From Caulobacter sp. UNC358MFTsu5.1 (GTDB lineage Bacteria > Pseudomonadota > Alphaproteobacteria > Caulobacterales > Caulobacteraceae): a DNA stretch of 64,000 nt. The translations under genes were made by a program, and so were the position numbers. The notes under the pieces are model-generated. The model did not search any database. It saw only the letters and a list, made by a program, of their open reading frames with translations, and was not told where the DNA came from. Shown in pieces: positions 52,961-61,986 of the stretch. Positions within the stretch are counted from its first letter, which is position 1, and every line of letters starts with the position of its first letter. The DNA is taken from NCBI RefSeq assembly GCF_000712075.1, contig NZ_JONW01000005.1, positions 1,121,001-1,185,000 of the forward strand. The letters are read 5' to 3'.

Positions 52961-53080
52961 CTTGCCCCCACCTGACCGCTTCGCGGTCTGTCCGCCCCCC
53001 ATGGGGGGCGGAGCCTTCGCGCCGGAGCGCTCTTCCCCCTCCGGGGGAAGACGACCGCGAAGCGGTCCGTAGGGGGCAAG
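52961..53080. repeat. Double-hairpin inverted repeat, copy 3
   Basis: Arms about 52961-52990 and 53051-53080 pair (CTTGCCCCC..GACCGC-TTC-GCGGTC against GACCGC..GCGGTCCGTAGGGGGCAAG). A further GC-rich palindrome lies between them. It sits between two minus-strand genes, after the ABC ATPase stop. Confidence 0.65.
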
Positions 53081-53091
53081 GGGGTAAGCTG

Positions 53092-54054
53092 CTACGTGCT
53101 CAGCGGATCCTTGGCGTTCGGATCGCCATAGGTCAGCGACACGAACACGTCCTCCAGGTCGGGGTCTTCCGTCGCGATGTCCTTGATCTTCAGGCCCTCG
53201 GCGCGGACGGCGGCCAGCACCTGCTCCACGCTGGACTGGCCGGTGCGGTACGAGACGCTGAACGCCCCGGCCCCGCGCAGCTTGGTCTCGAAGCCCGGCA
53301 GCAGCGGGGCGGCGGACACCGGCTCCTCCGGGGTGACCACCACGTTGCGGATGTCCATGCGGCCCAGCAGCTTCGGCGTCGGCTCGCAGACCACCACCTC
53401 GCCGCGGTTGACGATGGCGATCTGGTCGCACAGCTCCTGGGCCTCTTCCAGGTAGTGGGTGGTGAGCACGATGGTCACGCCCAGCTCGTTCAGGCCCGTC
53501 ACGTACTGCCACAGCTGGCGGCGCAGCTCGACGTCGACCCCGGCGGTGGGCTCGTCCAGGATCAGCACCGGCGGCTGGTGGACCATGGCCTTGGCCACCA
53601 TCAGGCGGCGCTTCATGCCGCCCGAAAGCTGACGGACATAGGCGTTGGCCTTGTCGCCCAGGCCCAGGGCGTTCAGCAGCTCGTCGGTGCGGCGCTCGTT
53701 CTTGGGCACGCCGTAGAAGCCGGCCTGGACCTCCAGCGACTCGCGCGGGGTGAAGAAGACGTCGGCGGCCAGTTCCTGCGGCACCACCCCGATGGCGGCG
53801 CGGGCGTCGCGCGGGCGCTCGTCGATGTCGCGGCCCCAGATCCGCACCGTGCCGCTGGTCTTGCGGGTCAGGCCGGCCAGGATGTTGATGAAGGTCGACT
53901 TGCCCGCGCCGTTCGGCCCCAGCAGGCCGAAGATCGAGCCCCGGGGCACCTTCAGGTCGATGCCGTTGAGGGCGCGCTTCTCCGGAGCGGTCTTGCTGGC
54001 GGGATAGGTCTTGAACAGGCCTTCGGCTTCGATCGCGTACGCGGGCAGGTCCAT
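53092..54054 (-). CDS. ABC transporter ATP-binding protein
   Basis: 320 residues from ATG 54054. Walker A GPNGAGKST, Q-loop GVVPQELA, signature QLSGGMKRR, Walker B PVLILDEPTAGVD and switch TTHYLEE are all present. A C-terminal domain of about 80 residues follows (VVTPEEPVS..DPDLEDVFVSLTYG), as in drug/lipid exporters of the ABC-2 type (DrrA/CcmA-like). No membrane subunit is adjacent, so the partner is elsewhere. Confidence 0.88.
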   Translation of the reverse strand: MDLPAYAIEAEGLFKTYPASKTAPEKRALNGIDLKVPRGSIFGLLGPNGAGKSTFINILAGLTRKTSGTVRIWGRDIDERPRDARAAIGVVPQELAADVFFTPRESLEVQAGFYGVPKNERRTDELLNALGLGDKANAYVRQLSGGMKRRLMVAKAMVHQPPVLILDEPTAGVDVELRRQLWQYVTGLNELGVTIVLTTHYLEEAQELCDQIAIVNRGEVVVCEPTPKLLGRMDIRNVVVTPEEPVSAAPLLPGFETKLRGAGAFSVSYRTGQSSVEQVLAAVRAEGLKIKDIATEDPDLEDVFVSLTYGDPNAKDPLST

Positions 54055-54208
54055 GGAACGTCCAGATGCGGCCCGCCGAACCAAGAAGGCGGACGATAGG
54101 GAAGGGAACGGGCCCCGTACGAATTGACGGCGGCGCGACAGGTCGCATAGGTATGCCTCCATCGCCGCCACGCCAAGGCCGCGTCTGGATTTCAAGGGTT
54201 TTCGAAAC

Positions 54209-54493
54209 ATGGCGCGCAAGGCCAAGTCCACCGCTCCCACCGCCATGGAGCCGACGATCGTCGATGTCGGCGCCGGTCCCGCGCCGGAAACCATCATCGT
54301 CCGCTCGCATCGCATTGCCTGCGACGGCGTCGGCGGAGCCTTGGGCCACCCGCGCGTCTGGCTCGAGATGGGCGCGGCCGGGTTCGTCGACTGCTCCTAT
54401 TGCGACCGCCGCTTCGTGGCCTCGACCGCCGCCGGCCACGACGAGGACGAGCAGCTGGCCCCCGGCGTCTACGAAGGTTCGGGCGGCCACTAG
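54209..54493 (+). CDS. Zinc-finger (zf-CHCC) protein, NDUFS6-like
   Basis: 94 residues. The C-terminal half has ACDG.. GHPRVWLEM..GFVDCSYCDRRF, the C-H-C-C zinc pattern of the small complex I accessory subunit NDUFS6 and its alphaproteobacterial homologues. It probably binds one zinc and may accompany NADH dehydrogenase assembly. Its stop overlaps the next start by one base. Confidence 0.8.
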   Translation: MARKAKSTAPTAMEPTIVDVGAGPAPETIIVRSHRIACDGVGGALGHPRVWLEMGAAGFVDCSYCDRRFVASTAAGHDEDEQLAPGVYEGSGGH

Positions 54494-54924
54494 TGACCGA
54501 ACCCGTTTCGCCGGCCCAGCGCGCCGAATCCCTGGCCAAGGCCTGGGAGGCCGCCGAGTGGCCGCACGAGGCCCCCGTGCTGCGGGCCATCGCCATGCCG
54601 TCCGACACCAACCCCGAAGGCGACATCTTCGGCGGCTGGCTGCTGTCGCAGATGGACCTGGCGGCGGCCTCGGTCGCCTTCCACCGCGCGGCCGGCCGTT
54701 GCGCCACCATCGCCATCGACGGCATGACCTTCATCAGCCCGGTGTTCGTCGGCGACGAGGTCAGCCTGTTCGCCAGGCTCGTTCATGTCGGCCGCACTTC
54801 GATCAAGGTGCAGGTCGAGGCCTGGCGCCGCCGCCGCGACGGCGAGCAGGCCCACAAGGTGACCGAGGGCGTCTTCACCTTCGTGGCCATCGACGAGAAC
54901 CGGAAGCCGCGGCCCCTGCCTTAG
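54493..54924 (+). CDS. Acyl-CoA thioesterase, YciA-like
   Basis: 143 residues from GTG 54493. Hotdog fold: AMPSDTNPEGDIFGGWLLSQMDLAAA contains the active-site Asn-Asp region (NPEGDIFGG), and IAIDGMTFISPVFVGDEVSLFARLVHVGRTSIKVQVEAWRRR forms the core strand. It hydrolyses medium/long acyl-CoAs to acids. It overlaps the zinc-finger gene stop and so is translated with it. Confidence 0.85.
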   Translation: MTEPVSPAQRAESLAKAWEAAEWPHEAPVLRAIAMPSDTNPEGDIFGGWLLSQMDLAAASVAFHRAAGRCATIAIDGMTFISPVFVGDEVSLFARLVHVGRTSIKVQVEAWRRRRDGEQAHKVTEGVFTFVAIDENRKPRPLP

Positions 54925-54956
54925 GGCGACGAAGTCTTTCACCCACTGCTTTTCAG

Positions 54957-55089
54957 CCGTCATTCCGGGCCTTGTGCCCGGAACCCCTTTGTCCGCCGCA
55001 GGTGCGGGAGGGGCGGACCGCTGGCGGTCCGCTTGCGCTTCACTTGCGAGCTGTACGAGGGGTTCCGGGCACAAGGCCCGGAATGACGG
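54957..55089. repeat. Double-hairpin inverted repeat, copy 4
   Basis: Arms 54957-54988 and 55058-55089 are inverted copies; each holds a small hairpin CCGGGC-CTTGT-GCCCGG. Same frame as copy 6 (GTCATYC..CTTGT..GGAACCCC) but with a different stem. Confidence 0.75.
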
Positions 55090-55187
55090 CCGTTGATATG
55101 GAAACGTGATGGACGAATAGAGGGATGGCCCATGTCATCTGGATCAATCGTCTAGACACCGCCTCCCCCCGCGCGCCATATCCGCCC

Positions 55188-56438
55188 ATGCGCGACCACG
55201 ACGCCGACGTCATCATCGCCGGAGCCGGCATGGCCGGAACCACCCTGGCGCTCGCCCTGGCCTCGGCGGGGGTGAAACCCCTGCTGGTCGATCCCCAGCC
55301 GTTCGACGACCAGCTGGCGCCGACCTTCGACGGCCGCTCGTCGGCCATCGCCTATTCCTCGTTCCGCCAGTGGCGGGCGATCGGGGCCGGCGAGGCCCTG
55401 GCGCCGCACGCCCAGCGGATCGAGCAGATCCTGGTCACCGACGGCAAGGCCCCGGGCCCGGCCACGGGCGGACCATCGCCGTTCTTCCTGCGCTTCGATT
55501 CCAGCGAGATCGCCGACCGCTCCGAGGGCGAGCCCCTGGGCTATCTGATCGAGAACCGCCAGATCCGCGCCGCCCTGTCCAGGACGGTGGTCGACAAGAA
55601 GATCACGGTGCTGGCCCCGGCCGCCGCCAGGGGGCTGGAGGTCACGCCGGCCGGCGCGACCGTGACCCTGACCGACGGCCGCACCCTGTCCGCGCCGCTG
55701 GTGGTCAGCGCCGAGGGCCGCAACAGCATATTACGTAAGGCCGCGGGCGTCGGCGACATCGGCTGGAGCTACGGCCAGAGCGGGGTGGTGGCCACCGTCC
55801 GCATGCAGCATCCGCACCAGGGCGTGGCCCACGAATACTTCCTGCCCAGCGGTCCGTTCGCCATCCTTCCGCTCACGGACAATCGCGCCAGCCTGGTCTG
55901 GACCGAGAGCACCGACCGGGCCGAGGCCCTGCGCAACGCCTCGCCCGAGGCGTTCCACGCCCACCTGATGCGGCGGTTCGGCGAGTTCCTCGGCGCGGTC
56001 GAGATGGCCGGCCCGACCTTCGTCTATCCGCTGTCGCTGTCGCTGGCCGAGCGGCTGGTCGCCCCGCGCCTGGCGCTGATCGGCGACGCCGCCCACGGCG
56101 TGCACCCGATCGCCGGCCAGGGGCTGAACCTGGGCCTGAAGGACGCCGCGGCCCTGGCCGAGGTGGTGGCCGAGGCCCTGCGCAACGGCGAGGACATCGG
56201 GGCCGAGGCGACGCTCGAGCGCTACGCCCGCTGGCGGCGGTTCGACAATGTCAGCAACGCCCTGGCCTTCGACGGCTTCGTTCGCCTGTTCTCGAACGAC
56301 AACCCGCTGCTGCGCCTGGCGCGCGGCGTGGGCATGGCGGCGGTCAACCGCATCGCCCCGGCCCGGCGCTTCTTCATGCACGAGGCCGGCGGCGGGGTGG
56401 GCGATCTGCCCAAGCTCTTGCGGGGCGTGGCGCTGTAA
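55188..56438 (+). CDS. UbiH/UbiF/COQ6-type FAD hydroxylase
   Basis: 416 residues from ATG 55188; an upstream ATG (55125) adds 21 residues that look non-homologous. DVIIAGAGMAGTTLALALASAG is the FAD dinucleotide site, VSAEGRNSILRK the DG-type motif region, and LALIGDAAHGVHPIAGQGLNLGLKDAAALAEVV the second FAD motif. These enzymes hydroxylate the ubiquinone ring at the membrane. It is flanked by two structured repeats. Confidence 0.88.
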   Translation: MRDHDADVIIAGAGMAGTTLALALASAGVKPLLVDPQPFDDQLAPTFDGRSSAIAYSSFRQWRAIGAGEALAPHAQRIEQILVTDGKAPGPATGGPSPFFLRFDSSEIADRSEGEPLGYLIENRQIRAALSRTVVDKKITVLAPAAARGLEVTPAGATVTLTDGRTLSAPLVVSAEGRNSILRKAAGVGDIGWSYGQSGVVATVRMQHPHQGVAHEYFLPSGPFAILPLTDNRASLVWTESTDRAEALRNASPEAFHAHLMRRFGEFLGAVEMAGPTFVYPLSLSLAERLVAPRLALIGDAAHGVHPIAGQGLNLGLKDAAALAEVVAEALRNGEDIGAEATLERYARWRRFDNVSNALAFDGFVRLFSNDNPLLRLARGVGMAAVNRIAPARRFFMHEAGGGVGDLPKLLRGVAL

Positions 56439-56449
56439 AAAGAGAGACC

Positions 56450-56577
56450 TTCCCTCCCCCTTGTGGGGAGGGTGGCCCTGGCAGCGCCAGGGTCGGGTGG
56501 GGCCTGCTGAGCCAACCACCCTGCACCGATCCCCACCCGTCGGCTTCGCCGCCACCCTCCCCACAAGGGGGAGGGAA
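56450..56577. repeat. Double-hairpin inverted repeat, copy 5
   Basis: Arms 56450-56475 and 56551-56577; each has a CCTCCCC-CTTGT-GGGGAGG hairpin, with GGTGGGG / CCCCACC extending inward. It lies between convergent genes and has the same CTTGT loop as copy 4. Confidence 0.7.
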
Positions 56578-56587
56578 AGACGACGCG

Positions 56588-57694
56588 CTAGACCTTCACG
56601 ATCCAGCCCCTGCGCCGCATGTAGGCCAGCACCATCCAGATCAGGCCGACGAAGATCGCCACCGGGATCAGGGCCGCCGTCCGGTCGCCGACGACCGGCG
56701 TCGCCCAGCGGTACGGGATCTTCAGCATGTGGGCGGTCAGCATGATCGAGGCCAGCATGTGCAGGCTGTAGGCGAAGACGGCGTTGATCCCGAAGTCGGT
56801 CAGGAAGGTCGTCCCCGGCGGCCGCAGGGCCTTCACGTCGACGACCTGATGCAGGCCGGCCAGCAGGACCAGGGCGATCCCCGTCGACAGCAGCACGAAG
56901 CTAGAGGTCCACAGCTCCTTGGAGATCGGGAACACCACGCCCCAGACGAGGCCGGCGGCGATCGCGGCGACGCCCGCGACCAGCAGGCCCGACGACCCAC
57001 GCTCCTTGCTCGATTTGGGCGCCAGCAGCCACTCCCCGGCCGCGACGCCGAACAGGGCCTGGGCGATGGCCGGCAGGGTCGAGAGCAGCCCCTCGGGGTC
57101 GTAGCCTAGCGGGCCGGGCACGTAGACGTGGGCGCCCAGCACCAGCCGGTCGAACCAGCCGACGAAGTTGGCGCCGGGCTTGAGCAGGTCGGTCGCGCCG
57201 TCCGGGAACGGCGCCAGGGTCAGGGGCCAGTAGAGCAGCAGGATCGCGGCGGCCAAGGCCAGCCGGGCGCGCGGCCCCACGGTCTTGTAGAGGACGCCGG
57301 CGGCCAGGAAGGCCAGGGCCAGGCGCTGCAGCACGCCCATCGGCCGGAACAGCACGCTCTCGGGCGTGGCCATCCAGTAGAGGTTGGACAGGATCAGGCC
57401 CAGCAGGAACAGCCGTCCGGAGCGGACCAGCAGACGGCGCAAAGTGGCGCCGTCCAGGCCGTTTCCTCGGCCGGCCAGGGCCAGGGGGATAGACACCCCG
57501 GTCATGAACACGAAGGCCGGGAACACCGCGTCGGCGACGGTGAAGCCGCGCCAGGCGGCGTGCTCCAGGGCGGCGAACTGGGCGTAGCCGCTGACATAGT
57601 GCAGGTAGGACGCCGAATTGACGACGATCATGCCCACGATCGTCAGCCCACGGAGCACATCCAGGGAAGCCAGACGAGGCGGACGCCCTTCCAC
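56588..57694 (-). CDS. NagX-like membrane acyltransferase
   Basis: 368 residues with about 10 hydrophobic helices. LASLDVLRGLTIVGMIVVN and FTVADAVFPAFVFMTGVSIPLAL are the hallmark of the heparan-alpha-glucosaminide acetyltransferase/NagX (DUF5009) family; TTFLTDFGINAVFAYSLHMLAS lies in the last third. Its start is 3 nt downstream of the Trm112-like stop. The family is linked to N-acetylglucosamine uptake in alphaproteobacteria. Confidence 0.85.
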   Translation of the reverse strand: MEGRPPRLASLDVLRGLTIVGMIVVNSASYLHYVSGYAQFAALEHAAWRGFTVADAVFPAFVFMTGVSIPLALAGRGNGLDGATLRRLLVRSGRLFLLGLILSNLYWMATPESVLFRPMGVLQRLALAFLAAGVLYKTVGPRARLALAAAILLLYWPLTLAPFPDGATDLLKPGANFVGWFDRLVLGAHVYVPGPLGYDPEGLLSTLPAIAQALFGVAAGEWLLAPKSSKERGSSGLLVAGVAAIAAGLVWGVVFPISKELWTSSFVLLSTGIALVLLAGLHQVVDVKALRPPGTTFLTDFGINAVFAYSLHMLASIMLTAHMLKIPYRWATPVVGDRTAALIPVAIFVGLIWMVLAYMRRRGWIVKV

Positions 57695-57697
57695 CGG

Positions 57698-57898
57698 CTA
57701 GTCGTCCAGGCTGCGGGCTTCCTCGGGCAGCATGATCGGCACGCCGTCGCGGATCGGATAGGCCAGCTTGGCGGCGTTGCTGATCAGCTCGCCCCGGGCG
57801 CGGTCGTAGAACAGCGGCGCGCGGGTGACAGGACAGACCAGCACCTCCAGCAGGCGCGGGTCGAGATCGGCGGGCGGCGGAGGCGGTTGGGCGGTCAT
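57698..57898 (-). CDS. Trm112/YcaR family protein
   Basis: 66 residues. [21 protein letters not shown] and [26 protein letters not shown] are the two conserved blocks of the small Trm112 proteins, which act as activators of methyltransferases in other organisms. The zinc cysteine pattern is reduced to one CP. It precedes NagX by 3 nt. Confidence 0.85.
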   Translation of the reverse strand: MTAQPPPPPADLDPRLLEVLVCPVTRAPLFYDRARGELISNAAKLAYPIRDGVPIMLPEEARSLDD

Positions 57899-57953
57899 GG
57901 GGGGAGTTCTAAGCGGTTTCGAGGCGGTTGAGAACCTTCACCGACCCTATCAA

Positions 57954-58093
57954 CCGTCATCCTCGGACTTGTTCCGAGGACCCCTGTTTCAGCCGAGAAG
58001 AACGAGGATCCGTAAGCGGTGAGGCAGCGACTTTTGCTCGGACCGACAGCGCGGCGGCGCGAGGGGTCCTCGGAACAAGTCCGAGGATGACGG
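57954..58093. repeat. Double-hairpin inverted repeat, copy 6
   Basis: Arms 57954-57985 and 58062-58093; each holds CCTCGGA-CTTG-TTCCGAGG. The stem has changed on both sides relative to copy 4, while the flanks GTCATYC and GGA.CCCCT are kept, a covariation-like pattern. Confidence 0.75.
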
Positions 58094-58101
58094 CTGTGAA
58101 G

Positions 58102-58764
58102 CTACTGGATCATCGTCGGGTCTTCGTCGTCGCCCGCGGCGTCGATCTCCAGCAGGGCCACCAGGGTCTCGCGGCGCTCGGCCAGGGTCGGGGCCTCCAG
58201 CAGGGCCTGCTTCTCGACCGGCTCGAACGGTAGGGCCATGGCCAGGCTGTTGATCAGGGCGTCCGACGGGGCGGCCTCGGCGCTGGACCAGTCGATGGCC
58301 AGGCCGCGATGGTCCAGATAGCGGCGCAGGGCCTCCAGCAGGGGCGAGGGGTCGCCGGCGCTCGCCGCCTGGGGCGAGCCTTCGCGCAGGTCGGCCTCGA
58401 AGGCCGCGAAGTCGGCGCGCACCTGGCGATAGGGCGAGCGGGCCGGCAGCTCGTCGCCCACCCGGAACCGGCAGACGCCCGTCAGGGTGACCAGATAGCG
58501 GCCGTCGCTGGTCTCGGCGAAGCTGGTCACCCGCCCCGCGCAGCCCACCGGGGCCAGGTTGGGCCGCTCGACGTCGCCGCCAGGACGGGTCTGGACCATG
58601 CCGATGATCCGCTCGCCCGACATGGCGTCGTCGAACATGTTGAGGTAGCGCGGCTCGAAGATGTTCAGCGGCAGCTGGCCGCCGGGCAACAGCAGGGCGC
58701 CGTCCAGCGGGAACACCGGGATCACCAGCGGCAGGTCGTCCGCCCTTCGATAGGATCCCGGCAT
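58102..58764 (-). CDS. Lon N-terminal (LON substrate-binding) domain protein
   Basis: 220 residues. LPLVIPVFPLDGALLLPGGQLPLNIFEPRYLNMFDDAMSGERIIGMVQ and GCAGRVTSFAETSDGRYLVTLTGVCRFRV are the LON domain strands, without the protease part. It may bind unfolded polypeptides or regulate proteolysis. It starts 10 nt after the thioredoxin-like gene, so the two are in one operon. Confidence 0.88.
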   Translation of the reverse strand: MPGSYRRADDLPLVIPVFPLDGALLLPGGQLPLNIFEPRYLNMFDDAMSGERIIGMVQTRPGGDVERPNLAPVGCAGRVTSFAETSDGRYLVTLTGVCRFRVGDELPARSPYRQVRADFAAFEADLREGSPQAASAGDPSPLLEALRRYLDHRGLAIDWSSAEAAPSDALINSLAMALPFEPVEKQALLEAPTLAERRETLVALLEIDAAGDDEDPTMIQ

Positions 58765-58774
58765 GGTACGCTCC

Positions 58775-59689
58775 CTAACTGAAGAGGATGGAGGAGAGGC
58801 GCTTGCGGCCGGCCTTGGCCACCTCGGACGCGTAGCCGGCGGCCTCGAACACGGTCAGCAGCTGCTTGCGGGCCGCCTCGTCGTTCCAGGCACGGTCGCG
58901 TTCGATGATGGTCAGAAGATGGTCCGAAGCGGCCTGAAGATGGCCGGCGCCGGCCAGGGCCTTGGCCAGCTCGAAGCGGGCCTCGTGGTCGTCGGCGTCG
59001 GCGGCCAGGCGCTTTTCGAACGGCGCGGTCTCGGACGGGGCGTCTTCCGCCAGCGCCAGGGCGGCGCGGACGCTTTCCAGGTCCGGGTCCTTGGCGCCGG
59101 CCGGGGCGGTGGCCGCGACTTCCGCCGCGCCTTCCAGGTCGCCGCCGGTCAGGTAGCATTTGGCCAGGCCGCCGATGGCCTTGACGTTGGCCGGGCCCAT
59201 CTGCAGCACCTGGGCGAAGGCCTGGGCCGCGCCGCCGACGTCGCCCAGCTCGACCGACTCCTTGGCCATGGCCAGCAGGGCGTCGACGTCGCTCTCGGCG
59301 GGCGGGCCGGCCAGGCGGTCGACGAACGACTTGACCTGGCTCTCGGGCAGGGCGCCCTGGAAGCCGTCCACCGGCTGACCGTTGACGAAGGCGTAGACGG
59401 TCGGGATCGACTGCACGCGCAGCTGGCCCGAATAGCCGGGGTTCTTGTCGACGTCGATCTTGACCAGCTTGACCGCCCCGCCGGCGGCGTTGACCGCCTT
59501 TTCCAGGGCCGGGGTCAGCTGGCGGCACGGGCCGCACCACGTGGCCCAGAAGTCGACGATCACCGGCTGGGTCTTCGACGCCTCGATCACGTCCGCCATG
59601 AAGCTGGCGTCCGTGCCGTCCTTGATGTGCGCGCTCTTTGGCGCGCCGCCGGCCTGGATGGGAGGAGGGGTGTCGCCGATCAAGGCCAT
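58775..59689 (-). CDS. Thioredoxin-TPR chaperone, CnoX-like
   Basis: 304 residues from ATG 59689. An N-terminal thioredoxin domain has the reactive WCGPC motif (51-55) and SIPTVYAFVNGQPVDGF; a C-terminal TPR-type region (DVGGAAQAFAQVLQMGPANVKAIGGLAKCYLTGG ..) follows, as in CnoX/YbbN. It protects proteins against oxidative aggregation. Coupled to the LON-domain gene. Confidence 0.9.
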   Translation of the reverse strand: MALIGDTPPPIQAGGAPKSAHIKDGTDASFMADVIEASKTQPVIVDFWATWCGPCRQLTPALEKAVNAAGGAVKLVKIDVDKNPGYSGQLRVQSIPTVYAFVNGQPVDGFQGALPESQVKSFVDRLAGPPAESDVDALLAMAKESVELGDVGGAAQAFAQVLQMGPANVKAIGGLAKCYLTGGDLEGAAEVAATAPAGAKDPDLESVRAALALAEDAPSETAPFEKRLAADADDHEARFELAKALAGAGHLQAASDHLLTIIERDRAWNDEAARKQLLTVFEAAGYASEVAKAGRKRLSSILFS

Positions 59690-59832
59690 AGGTCTCTCGT
59701 AACTTGGGTAGGGGAACGCTCGAGCCGCCAAGATGGTCCTTCGCATGGCGCGGTGCAATCGGCGCCACGTGAAACGGCCTTGAGCGCCGCAAGCTTAAGT
59801 GGTGAGGTCCCACCGAACCTCGCGGGGCTGAG

Positions 59833-60252
59833 ATGAAACGACGGGCGGCGATCTTGGGAATGGGACTCACCCTGGCCGCCGGAGCGGCGTTCGCCCAGGA
59901 GACGACCCCATCGCCGCTGAACCGCCCGAACTTCTGCAAGGCGCTGAATAGGTTCGCCTCGGCGTCGCCTCATGATCGTTCGGCGCTGTTCTTTTGGCCG
60001 CTCCCGAGCGACGACACGATCGTCATGCGCGCGGCGATGGGGGCCAAGCCCATGGATGCGGCCGCGCACGGGCTCTACGCCGCCTACAGCCAGGAGACCC
60101 ACTACATCCCCCTGGCCGAGCTCAAGACCCGCCTGGACCAGTGCTCGAGCGTCAAACTCGGCCGGGTGCGCCTCGAGGTGTCGGAGGCGGCCTGCGACGG
60201 CTACGGGTCGGACCAGCCTTGCCTGAGCATCCGCAGGGCCGCGCCGCGCTGA
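59833..60252 (+). CDS. Small exported protein of unknown function
   Basis: 139 residues. Signal peptide MKRRAAILGMGLTLAAGAAFAQ, then a mature chain with four cysteines (FCKAL, DQCSS, AACDG, QPCLS), likely forming two disulfides in the periplasm. No family recognised. It lies between the divergent CnoX-like gene and the convergent YbaK-like gene. Confidence 0.6.
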   Translation: MKRRAAILGMGLTLAAGAAFAQETTPSPLNRPNFCKALNRFASASPHDRSALFFWPLPSDDTIVMRAAMGAKPMDAAAHGLYAAYSQETHYIPLAELKTRLDQCSSVKLGRVRLEVSEAACDGYGSDQPCLSIRRAAPR

Positions 60253-60255
60253 ATC

Positions 60256-60762
60256 CTAGGCGACCACCGCCATCGCCGCGAAATCGACGATCATCGGCTC
60301 GATCCCCAAGGCCGCCAGGAACCGGCGGAAGCCGTCCTGCGAAACGGCCGTTGTGGCGTCGTTGGCCATCGGATGGAAGTTGACCGGATCGGCCCGGGCC
60401 AAGGCGGCGTCCAGCACGAAGCGCACGCGATGCCCGGTATCGTTGATCAGGCCGAAGGCGGTGACCGAGCCGGGCGTCACGCCCAGGGTCTCGACCATCA
60501 GTTCCGGGCTGCCGAACGACAGCCGGGCCGAGCCGATCACCGTGTGCAGGCGCTTGAGGTCGATCGCCGTCTCGCCCAGGGCCGAGATCAGCCACAGCTG
60601 GCCCTTGGCGTCCTTGAGGAACAGGTTCTTGGTGTGGCCGCCGGGCAGGGCCGCCTTGATCTCCAACCCCTCCTCGACGCGGAACACCGGCGGGTGGTCG
60701 AGCGTGGAATGGGCGACGCCGTGGGCGTCCAGGAAGGCGAACAGGTCTGCGCGGGTCTTCAT
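60256..60762 (-). CDS. YbaK/ProX-type aminoacyl-tRNA deacylase
   Basis: 168 residues. [53 protein letters not shown] and [19 protein letters not shown] match the ProXp/PrdX branch of the YbaK fold. It hydrolyses mischarged Ala- or Cys-tRNA(Pro) to keep translation accurate. It converges with the exported-protein gene (3 nt apart). Confidence 0.9.
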   Translation of the reverse strand: MKTRADLFAFLDAHGVAHSTLDHPPVFRVEEGLEIKAALPGGHTKNLFLKDAKGQLWLISALGETAIDLKRLHTVIGSARLSFGSPELMVETLGVTPGSVTAFGLINDTGHRVRFVLDAALARADPVNFHPMANDATTAVSQDGFRRFLAALGIEPMIVDFAAMAVVA

Positions 60763-60832
60763 ACGGGACTTCCTAGCCGAGCCCGAGCCCGCTAGACCAG
60801 ACTCAAGCTAGGCCCAGGAAGAAGAGACCGGC

Positions 60833-61576
60833 ATGGAACTGGAGTGCTACCCCACCGAGGCCCGTCCGCCCGAGATCGTGCCGGGACGGCCCCAGCGGGC
60901 CTGGATGGACCATTTCGCCGACCGCCATCCCTATCGCTGCCTGCCCCTGACCATGGCCAACACCACAGGCTGGGAGATCCTGTGCCCGGTCGGCTTCACG
61001 GCCACCTGGGACGGCGGGGCGCACCAGAACTGCATCACCTTCCGCGCCGATCACCCGCATCCGGGCTTCGACGACTTCGTGAAGTCGCACTTCTCGCGCG
61101 GGACCATCACCTTCCACACCGGCTACCTGTTCCGCACGCCGCCGGGCTGGTCGATCTGGACCATGGGCCCGCCCAACCACGTCAAGGACGGCGTCCAGCC
61201 GCTGGCGGGGCTGGTCGAGACCGACTGGCTGCCCTTCCCCTTCACGATGAACTGGATCTTCACCCGCCCGGGCACGATCCGCTTCGAGAAGGGCGAGCCG
61301 TTCTGCTTCTTCATGATGATCCAGGACAAGCCGCTGGAGCAGGTGCAGCCGGTGATCCGGTCGATGAACTCCAACCCCGACCTGCGCGGCCAGTACGACG
61401 CCTGGGCCGCCAAGCGCGGCGAGTTCAACGCCCGCATCTTCAAGCGCGAGCCCGAGGCGATGAAGGAGGCGTGGCAGCGCTTCTACTTCAAGGGCGAGTT
61501 CCCCGAGGAGATCGAGGCCCCGGCCCCGCAGACCCACGTCAACAAGCGCCGGCTGAAGCCGCCGAAGGTCGGGTGA
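60833..61576 (+). CDS. DUF6065-like protein
   Basis: 247 residues, soluble, rich in aromatics. Conserved-looking parts are WMDHFADRHPYRCLPLTMANTTGWEIL, ITFHTGYLFRTPPGWSIWTMGPPNHVKDGVQPL and ETDWLPFPFTMNWIFTRPG. Function unknown. The next gene overlaps its stop (TGATG). Confidence 0.7.
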   Translation: MELECYPTEARPPEIVPGRPQRAWMDHFADRHPYRCLPLTMANTTGWEILCPVGFTATWDGGAHQNCITFRADHPHPGFDDFVKSHFSRGTITFHTGYLFRTPPGWSIWTMGPPNHVKDGVQPLAGLVETDWLPFPFTMNWIFTRPGTIRFEKGEPFCFFMMIQDKPLEQVQPVIRSMNSNPDLRGQYDAWAAKRGEFNARIFKREPEAMKEAWQRFYFKGEFPEEIEAPAPQTHVNKRRLKPPKVG

Positions 61577-61986
61577 TGAAGACGCGCGAGCACCGCACGC
61601 CGCTGTCGATCTGGATCATCGTCGCGATCTGGTCGCTCATCGGGCTGGCGCCGATCGCGCGCCTTGTCAGCAGCGGAGCCGTAGCCGTCGTGAGCTTCAC
61701 CGTGCTCATGCCGGTCGTCTGGCTGGCGTATCACGCCCTGGCCTTGACCCGGTTGAGCCGATGGCCCGTCGTGCTGGTCGCCGGCATGGCCGGGACGTCG
61801 ATCCTGGGACGGTACCTGACGCACTACGATTGGCGCGCCCATTATCCGATGCTGGGCGTCTTCATCATCCTGATCCCCTCGGCCCTCTACCTGAGCTGCA
61901 CCCTGCCCCATTGGTGCAAGATGAACTGGTCGATCTTCGGTCGGCCGTATCGGCCGGCCGCCGAGATCGAGGAAGTCTTCGCCTAG
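61576..61986 (+). CDS. Small membrane protein of unknown function
   Basis: 136 residues with four hydrophobic stretches ([76 protein letters not shown]). Its ATG overlaps the DUF6065 stop, so it is translationally coupled. No family recognised. It converges on the CLC gene, whose end overlaps its own by 4 nt. Confidence 0.65.
   Translation: MKTREHRTPLSIWIIVAIWSLIGLAPIARLVSSGAVAVVSFTVLMPVVWLAYHALALTRLSRWPVVLVAGMAGTSILGRYLTHYDWRAHYPMLGVFIILIPSALYLSCTLPHWCKMNWSIFGRPYRPAAEIEEVFA

Noticed and set aside
50468..52975. 835-codon plus-strand frame opposite the purine permease genes
   Set aside because: Low-complexity Gly/Gln/His/Asp-rich translation antisense to two clear genes; a GC artefact.
53092..54054. 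Complete ABC exporter operon
   Set aside because: Only the ATPase is present; the neighbouring genes are not membrane subunits.
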